Positions 34,090-45,800 of a stretch of 64,000 nt of DNA are shown here, one piece after another. Origin of the DNA: Dichotomocladium elegans (taxonomy: Eukaryota; Mucoromycota; Mucoromycetes; Mucorales; Lichtheimiaceae); contig JAIXMN010000025.1 of NCBI GenBank assembly GCA_025716815.1, positions 434,001 to 498,000 on the forward strand. Reading direction: 5' to 3'. Numbering within the stretch: the stretch's first letter is position 1; every line of letters begins with the position of its first letter. The notes under the pieces are model-generated. The model saw only the letters and a list, made by a program, of their open reading frames with translations. It made no database searches and was not told the origin of the DNA. Made by a program: the position numbers and the translations under genes.

Positions 34090-34870
34090 GCCATCAGTAG
34101 GTGCATAAGAACAAGATGGATTCGTTGTGAATCCGAAAGAAATGCAGGCAGGCAGATGAAGTAAGCGGATGTTCAACCATTACACAGCATACATGGGACC
34201 ATGCTGAGGCACCAAACCATCTAGAAATATGGGTCCTGTTCAACATCGAGATAATCCTGGCACGATCTAGACAGCCGAGAATCAGAAATTCTCAGCGTAC
34301 TTTCAATAAAGAGCATGAGAATGTTATTTTAGAATACGTTGTGAAAGTCAATTCTATTTTCTTGAACCAGCCGATCCAAACGCTTGTGGGACTTACGATT
34401 CGACAGTGAAAAAGGCCTCTTCTAAAGCCTATACAGTAGGAATCGTCATACTCAAGACATAAAATTGCTTTGAGTGAATATGTTGATGGAAGTATGCTTG
34501 ATATTGACTTACTGAAAGAAAAAAAAAAACTATGCTATTCCTTCATGAATCTGGGTTCAGTCTTATTTGAAAACGCAGCATGCCATGGTTTCGAGGAAAG
34601 GAATTTTCGCATTGGGTGACAGTACCAAAGACAAGAGCAAAGACAGCAGCAATCCCGACATCATTCAACATACCTTGACACGCCCGCACCCCGCAACTAA
34701 GAAAATGAATATGTTCAGTCAAACGCAAAGCTGCAACGTGAGGAATGTAGCTAAACTTCATCCCAGCTTTATTAAAGCTACCATGCACGGGATGGAGATA
34801 GATGAACTCACCAAAGCCAAAAATTAGGTAATGGATAATGCGCAATTAGGCTGATGATATATGTCAACTG
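34090..34870 (+). pseudogene. Tc1/mariner-like transposase relic, copy C
   Basis: The most decayed copy of the same family. The block accaaagacaagagcaaaga (34623) matches the TKTRAKIA region of copy A. Further on, aaagctaccatgcacgggatg and TAATGGATAA correspond to copy A's FLKATMDEM and VMDN positions, and an upstream stretch reads NKEHENVILEYV. Stops and frame changes are frequent, and only the middle and catalytic regions are traceable. Confidence 0.65.
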
Positions 34871-35538
34871 TATTGAGTTTCCTCCATGGATCGACCGTAA
34901 TTATCGCCTAGGTGTGCATCTGGTCAGACTTTAGGGTAGTGCCAAATAAACATTTCTTTTGTGAAAGTTTATGCAAATTTATATTTGCAATTGTCCAACT
35001 TGTTTTATCCGTATACGGTTATTCGTAGCGGTATAGTAGTAATAAAGAACTTTGTCAGCATTAAGAATAACCTCTCAGGAACATTTTTATTCGCATACAA
35101 GCACGAGAATATCCATACTACACTTAAAAAAAAGCGGTCTATCAGATCACAGATAATAAAAGATAAACACACATCATACGGAGACATAAACGCAAGCGCG
35201 CGTCCACACGCATATTGTGTGAGTGAATGAGTGAGTGTGTATGTGTATATAAATTATGCTCCTCGCTGCTCTGAAATATAATATAATCAGTTATGACGCC
35301 CGTGCACAGTTTTATAGCGGGAGAGACAGCATAGATGGAAAAAAAAGATGGGTCAAAGTGAGTTTGTATTAATAAAGACGGAGAAGGTAAATATCAAGAG
35401 ACAATATTAGGGTATGTACAAGTGAAAATTATTAGTTGTGGTTCAGAAAGAGAAAACAAGGAAAGATATTATAGATATTAATAATAAAAGAGGAAGTGAG
35501 ATGGACTTTCTTTGCGCAGCCTTTTCCGCCTCGGCCAT
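34871..35538. other. intergenic / 3' region of the G-alpha gene
   Basis: AT-rich DNA with a GT-rich run near 35215-35250. No gene was recognised. Confidence 0.45.
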
Positions 35539-37155
35539 TTACAAAATTCCAGAATCCTTGAGCGCATTTTGAAGGATAGTTTCCTTGATAGCTGCAAAAA
35601 CAAGGCGGATCTTACATATATACGTAATAACGTTAACCGTCTGTGAAAAGGAATAAATGTATGTTACACTTACATTGGATGTATCAGTTGCTTGTGTAAG
35701 GCTAGAATATAAATAAGGCACAATTGGTCCAACGTGATTTCTGATCCATTGAGCCATGCTACGATGCTTACTGAGGGTATATATTGAGCTTTGCTCGATT
35801 TGTCTGAGTGAATCTCCAAAGAATATATTTAGCGGCCTTTGCTGGATCAGGTCCACCTATCAGCAAGATGTGTATCGTGTGTGTGTAAATAGCATTGCTT
35901 CCCACAGTCCATTCTTCCTAAGGACAAAACCGTACTCACCACCGTATTCTGGAAAATATTTCTCGAGCGGAACTCTAGGTAGTTTGGCCCGGAAGAGATC
36001 GATCTTGTTGAGGAATAGAATTATCGATGTGCGCAAGAACCATCGGCTATTCACAACAGATTCAAAAAGCACCAAGCTCTCAACCATTCGATTCTAAAAT
36101 CGCATGAGCTTGATGATCGGAAGATCACCTGAGATTATATATTCCATTACCTGACGAGATTCTTCGAGTAGGACTTGGTCGTACTCACTGAGGGCCACAC
36201 AAAAGATGATGGATGTTACTGCCTCAAAGCAATGGATCCATTTTTTCCGTTCTGATCGCTGTCCACCCACGTCAAACATACTACAATGCAGCAAAGAAGA
36301 GATCAATAGAGGATTTACGGGTGCGCATGTTACAGAAGTTTGAGTCTTTGCATGTGTGTGCAAAACGTACTGTATGCTCATTTGACCCATTTTGAACCTT
36401 GTTTCTGTGATGCCCGTAGATTTTGATCGAGCACGCAAGACATCTTGCACGTTTGGCTTGTAGTCTGGTTCGCCGATTCTTTCAACCTGTTCAAAAAAGC
36501 TATCGCTCACGTCAATCAGATATTCCCATGAAATAAAAAAGCATTGTTTTCCCACTCACTAGGGGGCTGAGTCCATGAGATAAAACTGGCTCCCTTTCTC
36601 ATCCAATAATGTAGGAACAATGGGATCATCCCACACGCTCATGACAGCTTCCACAAAACCTGCAGGTAGTCTGTAGTCGGGGCTAACGAGATCAGATTCG
36701 GCTATGAGTCTCGCATATCCCTAGAAGTACAAGATGATTGCATGAGCAAGGGATACAGAGAAAGAGGACGTATTAATAGATAAATACCTCATTTTCAGGG
36801 ATTTCGAAACAATAGTGAAATTTGTCCACCGCAGCAACAAGAGACTGCGCCGATTCGACAACATTTCGATAGACGGTGGGACGCCATGCATACAATTCAT
36901 CGTCCGAGTAGCCACTCTGATGAATAATCTTCATTTGTTTGACAATGGTTGATTTGCCGGATTCTCCACTGCCTGCCGGCGAAAGTCGTCCACATTAGTG
37001 CATATGCAATTAGCCGACTGGGATATCTCCGGCTTACCGAGTAGGAGTATCTTGCATTCGCGTTTCCTTTTTTTGCTATCCTCCTCAATCATTTTGTCGA
37101 TGCGTTGGGATTGAGCCCGTTCTTCTCGTATTTCGGACGATATACATAATCCCAT
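35539..37155 (-). CDS. heterotrimeric G-protein alpha subunit
   Basis: This GTPase couples seven-helix receptors to effectors at the inner face of the plasma membrane. The N-terminus [16 protein letters not shown] carries a myristoylation signal (G2, S6) and Cys4 for palmitoylation. Across several short exons the GTPase motifs are intact: P-loop [17 protein letters not shown] (restored by the first splice, CTCG|gtaagc ... ggcag|GC), switch [12 protein letters not shown], switch [27 protein letters not shown] and a C-terminus reading [20 protein letters not shown] then DSGIL. The usual TCAT is changed to TQAT, visible as [14 protein letters not shown] sequence at the last exon. The Cys four residues from the end, the pertussis-toxin site of animal Gi, is Ser here. 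All traced introns are GT-AG. It lies head to tail with the pyrophosphatase gene. Confidence 0.92.
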
Positions 37156-37815
37156 AGCGTTGAGATAGAACAGTTCGCGTAGTAGCGTAGTCGTAGCGGT
37201 ATAATGATGAACGATCAGCACGTATAAGAAAAAGAAAGAAACGAACGACCTCAGTTTTAGAAATCGTGTGAGCCTGATCGAGAGTAAAGAAAGGAAGGGG
37301 TTTGTGCGCCTGCGTCTGTTGAATCGTTTGTCTTTCTGTTTGGAGAAAGTACAAGAGAAAGAAAAAGAAAGGTAGCCGGGGTAAACTTGGGGGATGTTTG
37401 TGAGGGGGTTTTGGGGGTCGGCTATTCGACGATTTTTTTTTTGGAGTATTTCACGACCAAGCGTCCTTAAAGCAGCTGCTCTTGCGTCTATATGTATGAT
37501 CCCCTGCCGCAAGCGAATAGAATAGGCTACACTCAGTTGCCTTATGCCGCCTTTCATAGCTATTGCTGCGTTGGCTGGACCCAAGCAGCATATATGATCT
37601 ATGTGCATATTTATCTGTTCGAAGCAACGGAGTTTGTGTAGCAGAAATGTTTTAAGCATTATCGTCTGCAGAGCCAAATATTATCCTGACCACATGACAC
37701 CAGTCCTCATTGCTCTCGGCTTAAACTCAATTACTAAATCAAGTGCATGAAACGGCTGTTTTTATAGAGCATATATTGCAAACAAACTAACGAAGTTTAG
37801 ATTTCTAACCACAGT
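37156..37815. other. G-alpha leader/promoter and pyrophosphatase 3' region
   Basis: Contains the G-alpha 5' UTR and promoter (minus strand), with a long poly(T)/poly(A) run near 37434, and the 3' end of the upstream pyrophosphatase gene. Open frames here are extensions of the G-alpha first exon into untranslated sequence. Confidence 0.5.
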
Positions 37816-39125
37816 TTAGATGCTGTGAGCACTGATGAAGAACCACTTGTCAACGGAGGGGTCAATGGGCTCAGCAGGGAGAGGGTTTGCCTATCAAAGA
37901 CAGTTTAGCGTATGCAAGATGCACAAACTCCAAATACTTACAGCAGGGGTGCTGGTGACGGCGACATCATCGACCTCAACCTTGTAGGGGGAACCCTCAA
38001 CAGAGACATTGGTGCTAAATCAGCAAAAAAAAAATTCTGTCAGCTTTAATAGCTCACAGACACACACAGTCGCACTTACGTGACGATATCCTTCTTGTCA
38101 GTAGCATTGTTGATAAGGGCCTTCCAGGCCTCATGGGTCTCAAGGACGACCTCTGTAGCATATTTCTAGAGCAACCAATGCTAAGTAACAACCCCGACGC
38201 AAGAAGATAAAAAATCTAGCTTACCTTATTCTTGGCTTCACCGCTGAAGGCGAACACGTTCTCAGGCTTGCCATCGGGGATTTTGTAGATACGGAACCAT
38301 TCGTTGGTGGCACGGATCAAACCAGGAAGTTGCTTTTCGACATCCTCAATATCTGGAAAACCACACGTTATGTATAGATCGGGTGAAAAATATCTTGTTC
38401 TTTTACTTACCATTGAGCTTGGGAGCAAGAGGATCATTTACGTCGATGACAATAACCTTCCAATCAGTCTCGCCCTCGTCCAAAAGAGCCATAATACCGA
38501 GGATCTTGACCTGTTTGATCTGACCAACAGTAGCGACCTGTTCACCGATTTCAATAACATCGACAGGGTCGTTGTCACCGCGAGCCTTGGTTTCAGGGTG
38601 GCTATGGCCAGGGTCCTCCCAAGTCTACAGTACTGGATGAGTCTTTGCCTGTGCCACTGCATCATCTGACACGTACCTGAGGGAAAGCACCATAGTTCCA
38701 GATATAGCCCTTATGAGGGAAGCAATTGCGAACGAAACGGAGCTTGCCCTTCTTGGTGTCCTGCTTGATGGGATTGAACTCATCTTCCTTGCTGATCTGT
38801 GAAGAAAAAAGAAAAATTAGGTCCATCAGCAAATCTGTCAAAAAGAGTAATCAAGATAACGATTCCCAATGCTTACCTCAAGCTTGGCATTGGTCCAGCG
38901 AGGAATCTCAACAACCATGTTCAAAATAGTCTTTTCCTCGTTGGCGAAGAGGGGAATGTCATGGAAAGGGGAGACGGGGACGCCATCCTTCTCTGTTCAG
39001 CCAAGTAAAGGTCTGTGTCAAAACCATGGAAACCTTAGCCGTTGATGTCGACTCTACGTACCAAAGTAGACACGGTAGTCTAGGGTGTTGGGCGCACCAA
39101 CCTGACGAGTAGTGTATTCAGCCAT
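37816..39125 (-). CDS. IPP1: soluble inorganic pyrophosphatase (family I)
   Basis: Hydrolyses pyrophosphate to phosphate, driving DNA, RNA, protein and lipid synthesis; an essential cytosolic enzyme. About 290 residues over eight or so exons. [21 protein letters not shown] opens the protein. Then come [67 protein letters not shown] and the active-site signature [65 protein letters not shown] and the C-terminal [10 protein letters not shown] follow. Introns traced are GT-AG and in frame, several with GTAAGY donors. The metal-binding Asp residues of the DxDPxD motif are all present. Confidence 0.95.
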
Positions 39126-40853
39126 TTTGAACGGGGAAGAGAGAGATGTTAAAAACCGATGAACTCCCAGGTAAAAAAAAAATAACTGTAGTCGGGGGAT
39201 CACCAAGCCGATGACGCCATTCAAGCTCTCACCGCGTCTTACTCGCACGGAGTTCTGAGAGAGGGTTTTTCAGAGTTACGCCGAGATAGCATCTTTCTCT
39301 TCGATCTCCAAAGAATAAAGGACCAGAATCAATTCCGGCATTAGTCCTATCCTACGCGCCCCTTCTTTCTCCTGGGTATCAATCAACGAAGCTATCGATG
39401 CAAGGCGCATGTACCTTATTGACCAATCAATTGTTGGCTTTGCATGGCGCGGGTCCATAGTAGCAATGCCTGGATGAAATGCAAGAATCTCGCTTATTAG
39501 CGTACACAGCCACGGATAAATACTCATTTGCACGTGTGCGCTCTCTAAGCAGGAGATCGATGCTCGAGAGATGTTCTAACTTGGGCTATTTTAGTGGGAC
39601 GATCTCCTACGCTGTTGTAAAACCGTGTATCCAATCATAGCTCGCCCCTTTGTCTAGTTGGTAGGATGATTTGTCTACCAAAACGAACTTTAACCGAGGA
39701 TCATGCATGAACAAAGCTAGTGTGATGGGATGAAGACGGGGATGATCCACTTGATGATGTGGACCAAATGCTTCTACAAGAATATCCGAGAAACCACGAG
39801 CCTTCTGCCCGAAGCACTTGAAAAGTTTATCCTCCAGGATAAAGAGGATCGTCGCCCTTCGAAAGCATGGACAATAGAAGATGCGTAAAAGTGACAGGTT
39901 ATAAAGCGGAAGTTTCACAAGACAAAGCGGGGTAATCCAAGATGCAAACATGTTTGCTCCTTCTGTAAACAACACGACCGCGAATACCTTATGTCTTCAT
40001 TGGAACTGGTTTGAAAATGGAAATTAAATCAATTGAGGAAATGAAGTGTTTGTTAGATGTTTAATAGTTCTGACATCATTAGAGTCAATATCAATGTGAA
40101 TGCAAGCACTCCGTCATCGTGCAGACGCCTTTGTTTGGTTGTAGACGCTACAATGGAGATATGCTATTGGTTACACAGTCCGATAAATTCTGAGGGGTAT
40201 CCGATGAAACAGCACCTCTCATAGTGGGTCTGTCGCTTTTCTAAGCACGGCTAATCGTGTACGGTCTAGCTTAATCTAGAAGCAACTCAATCGTTAAAGG
40301 TATGAGATATCCACAACAGTTCTGATTGCTTGTCAAGGCGATAGTCCCAGTTGTTATAGCGATAGGAGAGGAATTTTAATAAAGAAAGTTTTAGGGATGA
40401 TAACCAATCGCAAATAACTTTAGGCACGCTCTTTTGGTGGAAAGACGTCGGAGCCTAAATGCCATGAAATGATGATATTGGGCATATAAGCGGAATAGCG
40501 ATCTCACTGACGATTATGCTCCTTAGGAAGGTATCGTATAGTAGGATGATTGAAGTACGAAGGAGCAAGGACGGGTGGATTTGTTTTAAAAGCGAACTAT
40601 GCGCTGATGCGGATAGACCGTTTCCGGCTTCATGTGAATATGATTAAGAGCATGTGATGACATACATTTTTTTTTCATGGCCCTTCCAAGCGCGTTACTC
40701 AGTGGAGGAGCCGTCACCTCCCACCTTCCGTTTTTGTACGAATTTCCCCACACCGTAGTAGGTCCGGGTGATCCGAACATAATCGCATATAAAAGAAGTT
40801 TGTAATCGACCATTTTTGTCCGAGACCTTTTCCTCTTGTTTCCTTCCTCCCCC
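39126..40853. other. divergent promoter region, pyrophosphatase / malate synthase
   Basis: About 1.7 kb. A 122-codon minus frame at 39607-39975 and a partly open plus frame over the same bases both look somewhat coding (see findings), but no family was recognised. The malate synthase TATA box lies at the right end. Confidence 0.4.
40788..40795 (+). promoter_or_regulatory. probable TATA box of malate synthase
   Basis: TATAAAAG lies 59 nt before the ATG at 40854, as expected for a strongly regulated gene. Confidence 0.55.
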
Positions 40854-42814
40854 ATGTCTACTCAATCTCAAACCACTGTCCCGTTCAAGTCGACCGTTCC
40901 TGGTGTTGCTGTGCTTGGCACTGTTACTGCCGAGCAGGCCCAGATCTTGACTCCTGATGCTCTTCAGTTCATTGCTACCCTCCAGCGCATATTTAACCCA
41001 ACTCGCAAGGCTCTCATGGAGAGACGAGTCTTCCGCCAGCAGGAACTTGACCGTGGCATCCTTCCCGACTTTTTGCCCGAGACCGCACACATCCGCAATG
41101 ATCCCAACTGGCGCGCGGCCCCCCCTGCGCCCGGTCTTCGGGACCGTCGTGTGGAAATCACTGGCCCTGTTGACCGCAAGATGGTCATCAACGCCCTCAA
41201 TTCGGGTGCCTATACTTTCATGGCGGATTTCGAAGGTATACCTTGACTCTATCTCAACTCCTTCATGTGCATTTTTCTCACGCCTTATTTTCTTGTTGAT
41301 ATAGACTCCAGCGCTCCTACCTGGGAAAACATGATCAGTGGCCAGGTTAACCTCCGCGATGCGGTTCGCGAAACCATCACCTTCTCCAATCCTAATGGCA
41401 AGCAGTATGCCTTGCGCAAGGATGGCAAGGCGGCAGTGCTCATTGTTAGGTAAACCGTCCTTTGACACGTGAATATGTATAATTTCCGCCGGCTGACGCA
41501 TTTTTTTTTGTCAGACCGAGAGGCTGGCATATGGTTGAGCGACATGTTCTTGTTGACGGCGAGCCCATGTCAGCTTCCATCTTTGACTTCTCCCTCTACT
41601 TTTATCACAACGCTAAGGAACTTGTCAAGCGCGGAAGGGGCCCCTACTTCTATCTTCCCAAGATGGAATCGCACCTGGAGGCTAGGTATGGTTTTTACAT
41701 GTGAAAGAATTCGGTGGTGGCATGGGAGGTGGAGCGACGCAGTATCGATATCAACGATCGTATACTAAATAACTGAATGAAAAATGAACATTAGACTTTG
41801 GAATGACATCTTCAACGTCGCCCAGGACATGATCAACATCCCCCGAGGAACCATCCGAGGCACTGTCTTGATTGAGACTATCATGGCTGCCTTTGAGATG
41901 GATGAAATCATCTATGAGCTCCGTGACCACTCCTCCGGTCTCAACTGCGGCCGCTGGGATTACATCTTCAGCTTCATCAAGCGCTTCCGCCAGCATCCCC
42001 AGTTTGTCCTGCCTGATCGATCTCAGGTCACCATGACCGTTCCTTTCATGGACGCATATGTCCGCCTCTTGATCCAGACTTGCCACAAGCGTGGTGTTCA
42101 TGCTATGGGCGGTATGGCTGCGCAGATTCCCATCAAGAATAACGTTGAGGCCAACAATGCTGCCATGACCAAGGTTCGCAACGACAAGCTTCGCGAGGTT
42201 ACTGCCGGTCACGATGGTGTAAGTAATACCCACAGAACAGTTGTGTGTGAGGAAGAGCTATAATTCATAATAATTGTCTATAGACTTGGGTCGCTCATCC
42301 TGCCCTCGTCAAAATTGCCCTTGAAGTCTTCAATGAGAAGATGCCCCAGCCCAACCAAATCCACGTCCGCCGCGATGATGTTCGTGTCACCCGTAATGAT
42401 TTGATCAACGTCAACTTTAATGGCACTGTGACTGAAGAAGGCATCCGTGATAACCTCCGAGTCGGTCTGGGATACATGGAAGCTTGGTTGCGCGGTATTG
42501 GCTGCGTACCTCTCAATAATATGATGGAGGACGCTGCCACTGCCGAAATCTCCCGCTCTCAGCTCTGGCAATGGGCCCGCCACGGCACCACTACCGCTGA
42601 AGGAAAGAAGATTACACCCCAGTTCATGCTCCAGCTCTTGGATGAGGAGACAGCCAAGATTAAGAAGCAGTTGGGCGCCAAATATTCTAGCAGCAAGTAC
42701 GACGCAGCCAAGCAGGCCTTTGCCACCAACATCACGGGTGAGAAGTATGATGAGTTTTTGACCACTCTTCTTTACGATGACATCGTCACTCTTACCAACA
42801 ACGCCAAGCTGTAA
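40854..42814 (+). CDS. malate synthase, glyoxylate cycle, peroxisomal
   Basis: Condenses acetyl-CoA and glyoxylate to malate, allowing growth on acetate, ethanol and fatty acids. Five exons (40854-41235, 41305-41449, 41515-41685, 41795-42218, 42284-42814) give 550 residues, close to the usual 540-560. Family blocks: [78 protein letters not shown], the signature region [39 protein letters not shown] and the catalytic loop region [12 protein letters not shown]. The C-terminal tripeptide AKL is a peroxisomal targeting signal (PTS1). All four introns are GT-AG and short (65-109 nt). Codon use is biased towards C-ending codons, as in highly expressed fungal genes. A TATA box precedes it. Confidence 0.97.
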
Positions 42815-45800
42815 AAAAGAGAATGGGAAGCAAGACAGAGTGTCACGTGTTACAGCTATTTGTTTATTTTTACTTTTTTTGCTGATGTTCCTTCTCTCCT
42901 GATCAGAATTGCATTGTCATAATAAAATACCAAAAAAGGACTGTATATAAACGCATTTACCCAAGTCATTCTTGCGCTTACCTTTTTTTAATTGATACTA
43001 CAAATGAGTATTCTATCCTTTTGTAATGGGTAGCACAAAGTTGATATCCCTAGGCATGATCCCTAAGCAAAGGAGATATCACACAAGGCATCATATCTCT
43101 TGGGATATTAGATACGAAGAATGGGTGCGGACTCTATCATGGAGTATCCAATATCGCTTTCGCTGTTCTGATATTCGTGAATGTAATGCAGCCGCCTAGT
43201 ATCAATAAAGCAGGGCATATTTGGCAATCATTCCAATGAGGACGATCGAACGGGATCAAGGCATTTTCAAGCCTTCTGTCATCCTCTTTATCCCAGTAGA
43301 TCGGGTATGCATCAGTTCCCCGTCAATTTTTTTCTCTTATCTCTGACACTAGTTTGTTTTACAGTAGTTTTGGAAAATAAAATCAAGTTATTTTTTGTCT
43401 AGATTGTCTACCTTAAACCATACGTCGGATGCGGTGGGAGAGAAAAGGTCACGAATACCCATTCTGCTCATTTCACTTCTTCCGCGATCACCATCTTCGT
43501 CAGCGTCCTGATATCCCTTGATGTCTTTGGTTGCAATTTAAAACATATGATGCAGGCCTACCAAGGTCTTCTAACTGGCTAGTACTTTTTTTGAGGTACT
43601 ATCGCACTCTGCTTTTGGCATCCATATGATGCAACTCAGTTATTTTTGAATCCTACTAAAGCGATGTCGTTCACTCTTCGTAAAGCTGAATCACAGACCT
43701 GGACAGGAAGCCAAGAAGTGCCTATATTACATTGCGTCTCCAATCAGACCGGCAGAGATAGATTCGCATTAGAAGGCACTTTTGTCTACCACAGAACTGT
43801 ATCTTTCAGAACTCAGAACGTGTACGGCTCCTAATGTTTATGGCTATTTAATATTTAAGCCTTAATCGCCTGAGACGAACATTAGTAGCTATCTCGTCCT
43901 GATTAATGGTTGTATGATAATCAATCTATAGAAGGACTTTTTTGGTCTCCTCTCCAAAATCCAATTGGTCTTTTGGGATCATCAGTTGCACTTAACGGAA
44001 CAATGTGACTTTTGCGACCAATACGCTCGGAAACATGCTAAGATGACTGACTTGTATACTATCATGGCATTTTGCTTCCATTTCGGTCCTTAGCAGTTTC
44101 CACTGCGATAACCCAAGCTTTGGCAATCACCATCTCAAGTGCTACTTTTCTTTATCTTTTTTTTTTTTTTTAGAAAAAAAGAAAAGAAAAATAACACCAG
44201 CAATGATGGGATTATGGTTATCGCAATTCCCAAGACACCCATATTCGTTCAACTCTATCGCACAAGTCACTTGGCATCCGAAACAGCAACATATGTTCGA
44301 CCTTCTGTCTCACTGCGGATATAAATATTCCTTTTCCTTCCTTTGCACATTGCATATACGATAAATATCTTGTATGTGGATGATAGCGACACATGACGTG
44401 GATAATACTGGGTGGCTTCACTGATCAAGTAAAGCCAATAATGCCAAGCATGATGATATGTCATAACCTTCAAAGCAATTTTTTCAAATCATAAAAACTT
44501 ATTCTGCATCCTATCTTCGAATCAATGGTACAGAATGTGTAGTCCCAGCGTGGGATCGCATTTCCCTTTTATTGTCAACAAACTTGCGATTTCGTCAAGG
44601 ATATCATAATTCCCGTAATATTTGTATTCAAAACATATGAGAAGGAAACAGGAATGTGCATAAACGAGGGAGGAATGGGTTGGCTCGCCCAAACAAAAAA
44701 AAAATTAGGTTTCTCTGTTTCTGTCACGGGTTACATCTCGATAGTGAACTGTCGCACAATAAAGAGGTTCGTGCACCTGGCTGGCGTGCTGCCAAATGAG
44801 CCCAGGCTTCTTGTTACGCCTGAGCACGATCCAGTTACCCTTTTTGAATACTTGGCTTAATGTTCAAAGTCTCTTTAGCATAGCGAGCCCTGATTTTTGT
44901 GGAACGCCGGCTGTACTGCATCTGAAATGCGTATATTCGAAGCGTGTCATCCGATACGAAAGAAGATCATCGATAGGACGGACAGGTGCTCGAGCCCTCC
45001 TCCCCGTCCTCCCGCTATATGACTTTTCTTTTGCCGAACTTGGATTTATAATAGAAGTAGCACATGCCGCACAAGCATAAAACTCTGAGGAGGCTGCCAG
45101 GCTGGGTAAAAAAAAAATTTTCCCCTCTTCTCCTACTTATTCTTTGTCAATCATTCCCTTTCTTGTATTAATCACTCTTTCCCTACTGCTGCATCGTTTG
45201 CACATCCTTTCTTCAGTACATCCCGAATTCTCGGATCAACGTGGGTTCCCCAAATATCATGTCTGTGCGCATTTGTGTTGATCTATCAATATAGACTTCC
45301 ATTTACAGTATGCTCTTTAGCTGTTGTAAAGATCCACGCCCGAATAATCCACGTCCTCCTCCACGCCCGATATCACCACCGCATCCAGTACGAAGCGCAG
45401 TCTCCCATATACCTCGTTCAACTTGCCTATCTCGTTTGACATTTGCACCATCTCGTTCAGAGCAATTTATCAACCTCGTCATCGTTCATACCGCATGCTC
45501 AAACGGCTAGTTCGTCCAACGCAACCTTGTACTCGTATTTTCCATCCTCCCAGACATCCTCCTCCTTTGGTGCACTATAGTTGTTAATGTTCTCGCTTTT
45601 CTCAAATCTCCATAGTCATCTATCCATTTGCAATCCAATACCCTCTCTCTCCACCCCATCGTGTTTTTGATAGATAGAGCAGTCTATTGAAGTGTATGTG
45701 TGTGCGCTGCGGTGGTATGAGGGGGGAAGGGATGAAATAAGATTCGCTTCTTTGTACAGAATTGTCTGCTGTGACATGATTCACGTTATTCTCCCCCCTC

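Noticed and set aside
39645..39700. tRNA-Glu-like phrase GTCTAGTTGGTAGGAT
   Set aside because: Needs a gap to match, and no anticodon stem or B box follows; considered chance similarity.
40695..41501. 268-codon minus-strand frame opposite malate synthase
   Set aside because: Antisense to highly codon-biased malate synthase exons and reads through its introns; a known artefact of C-biased third positions.
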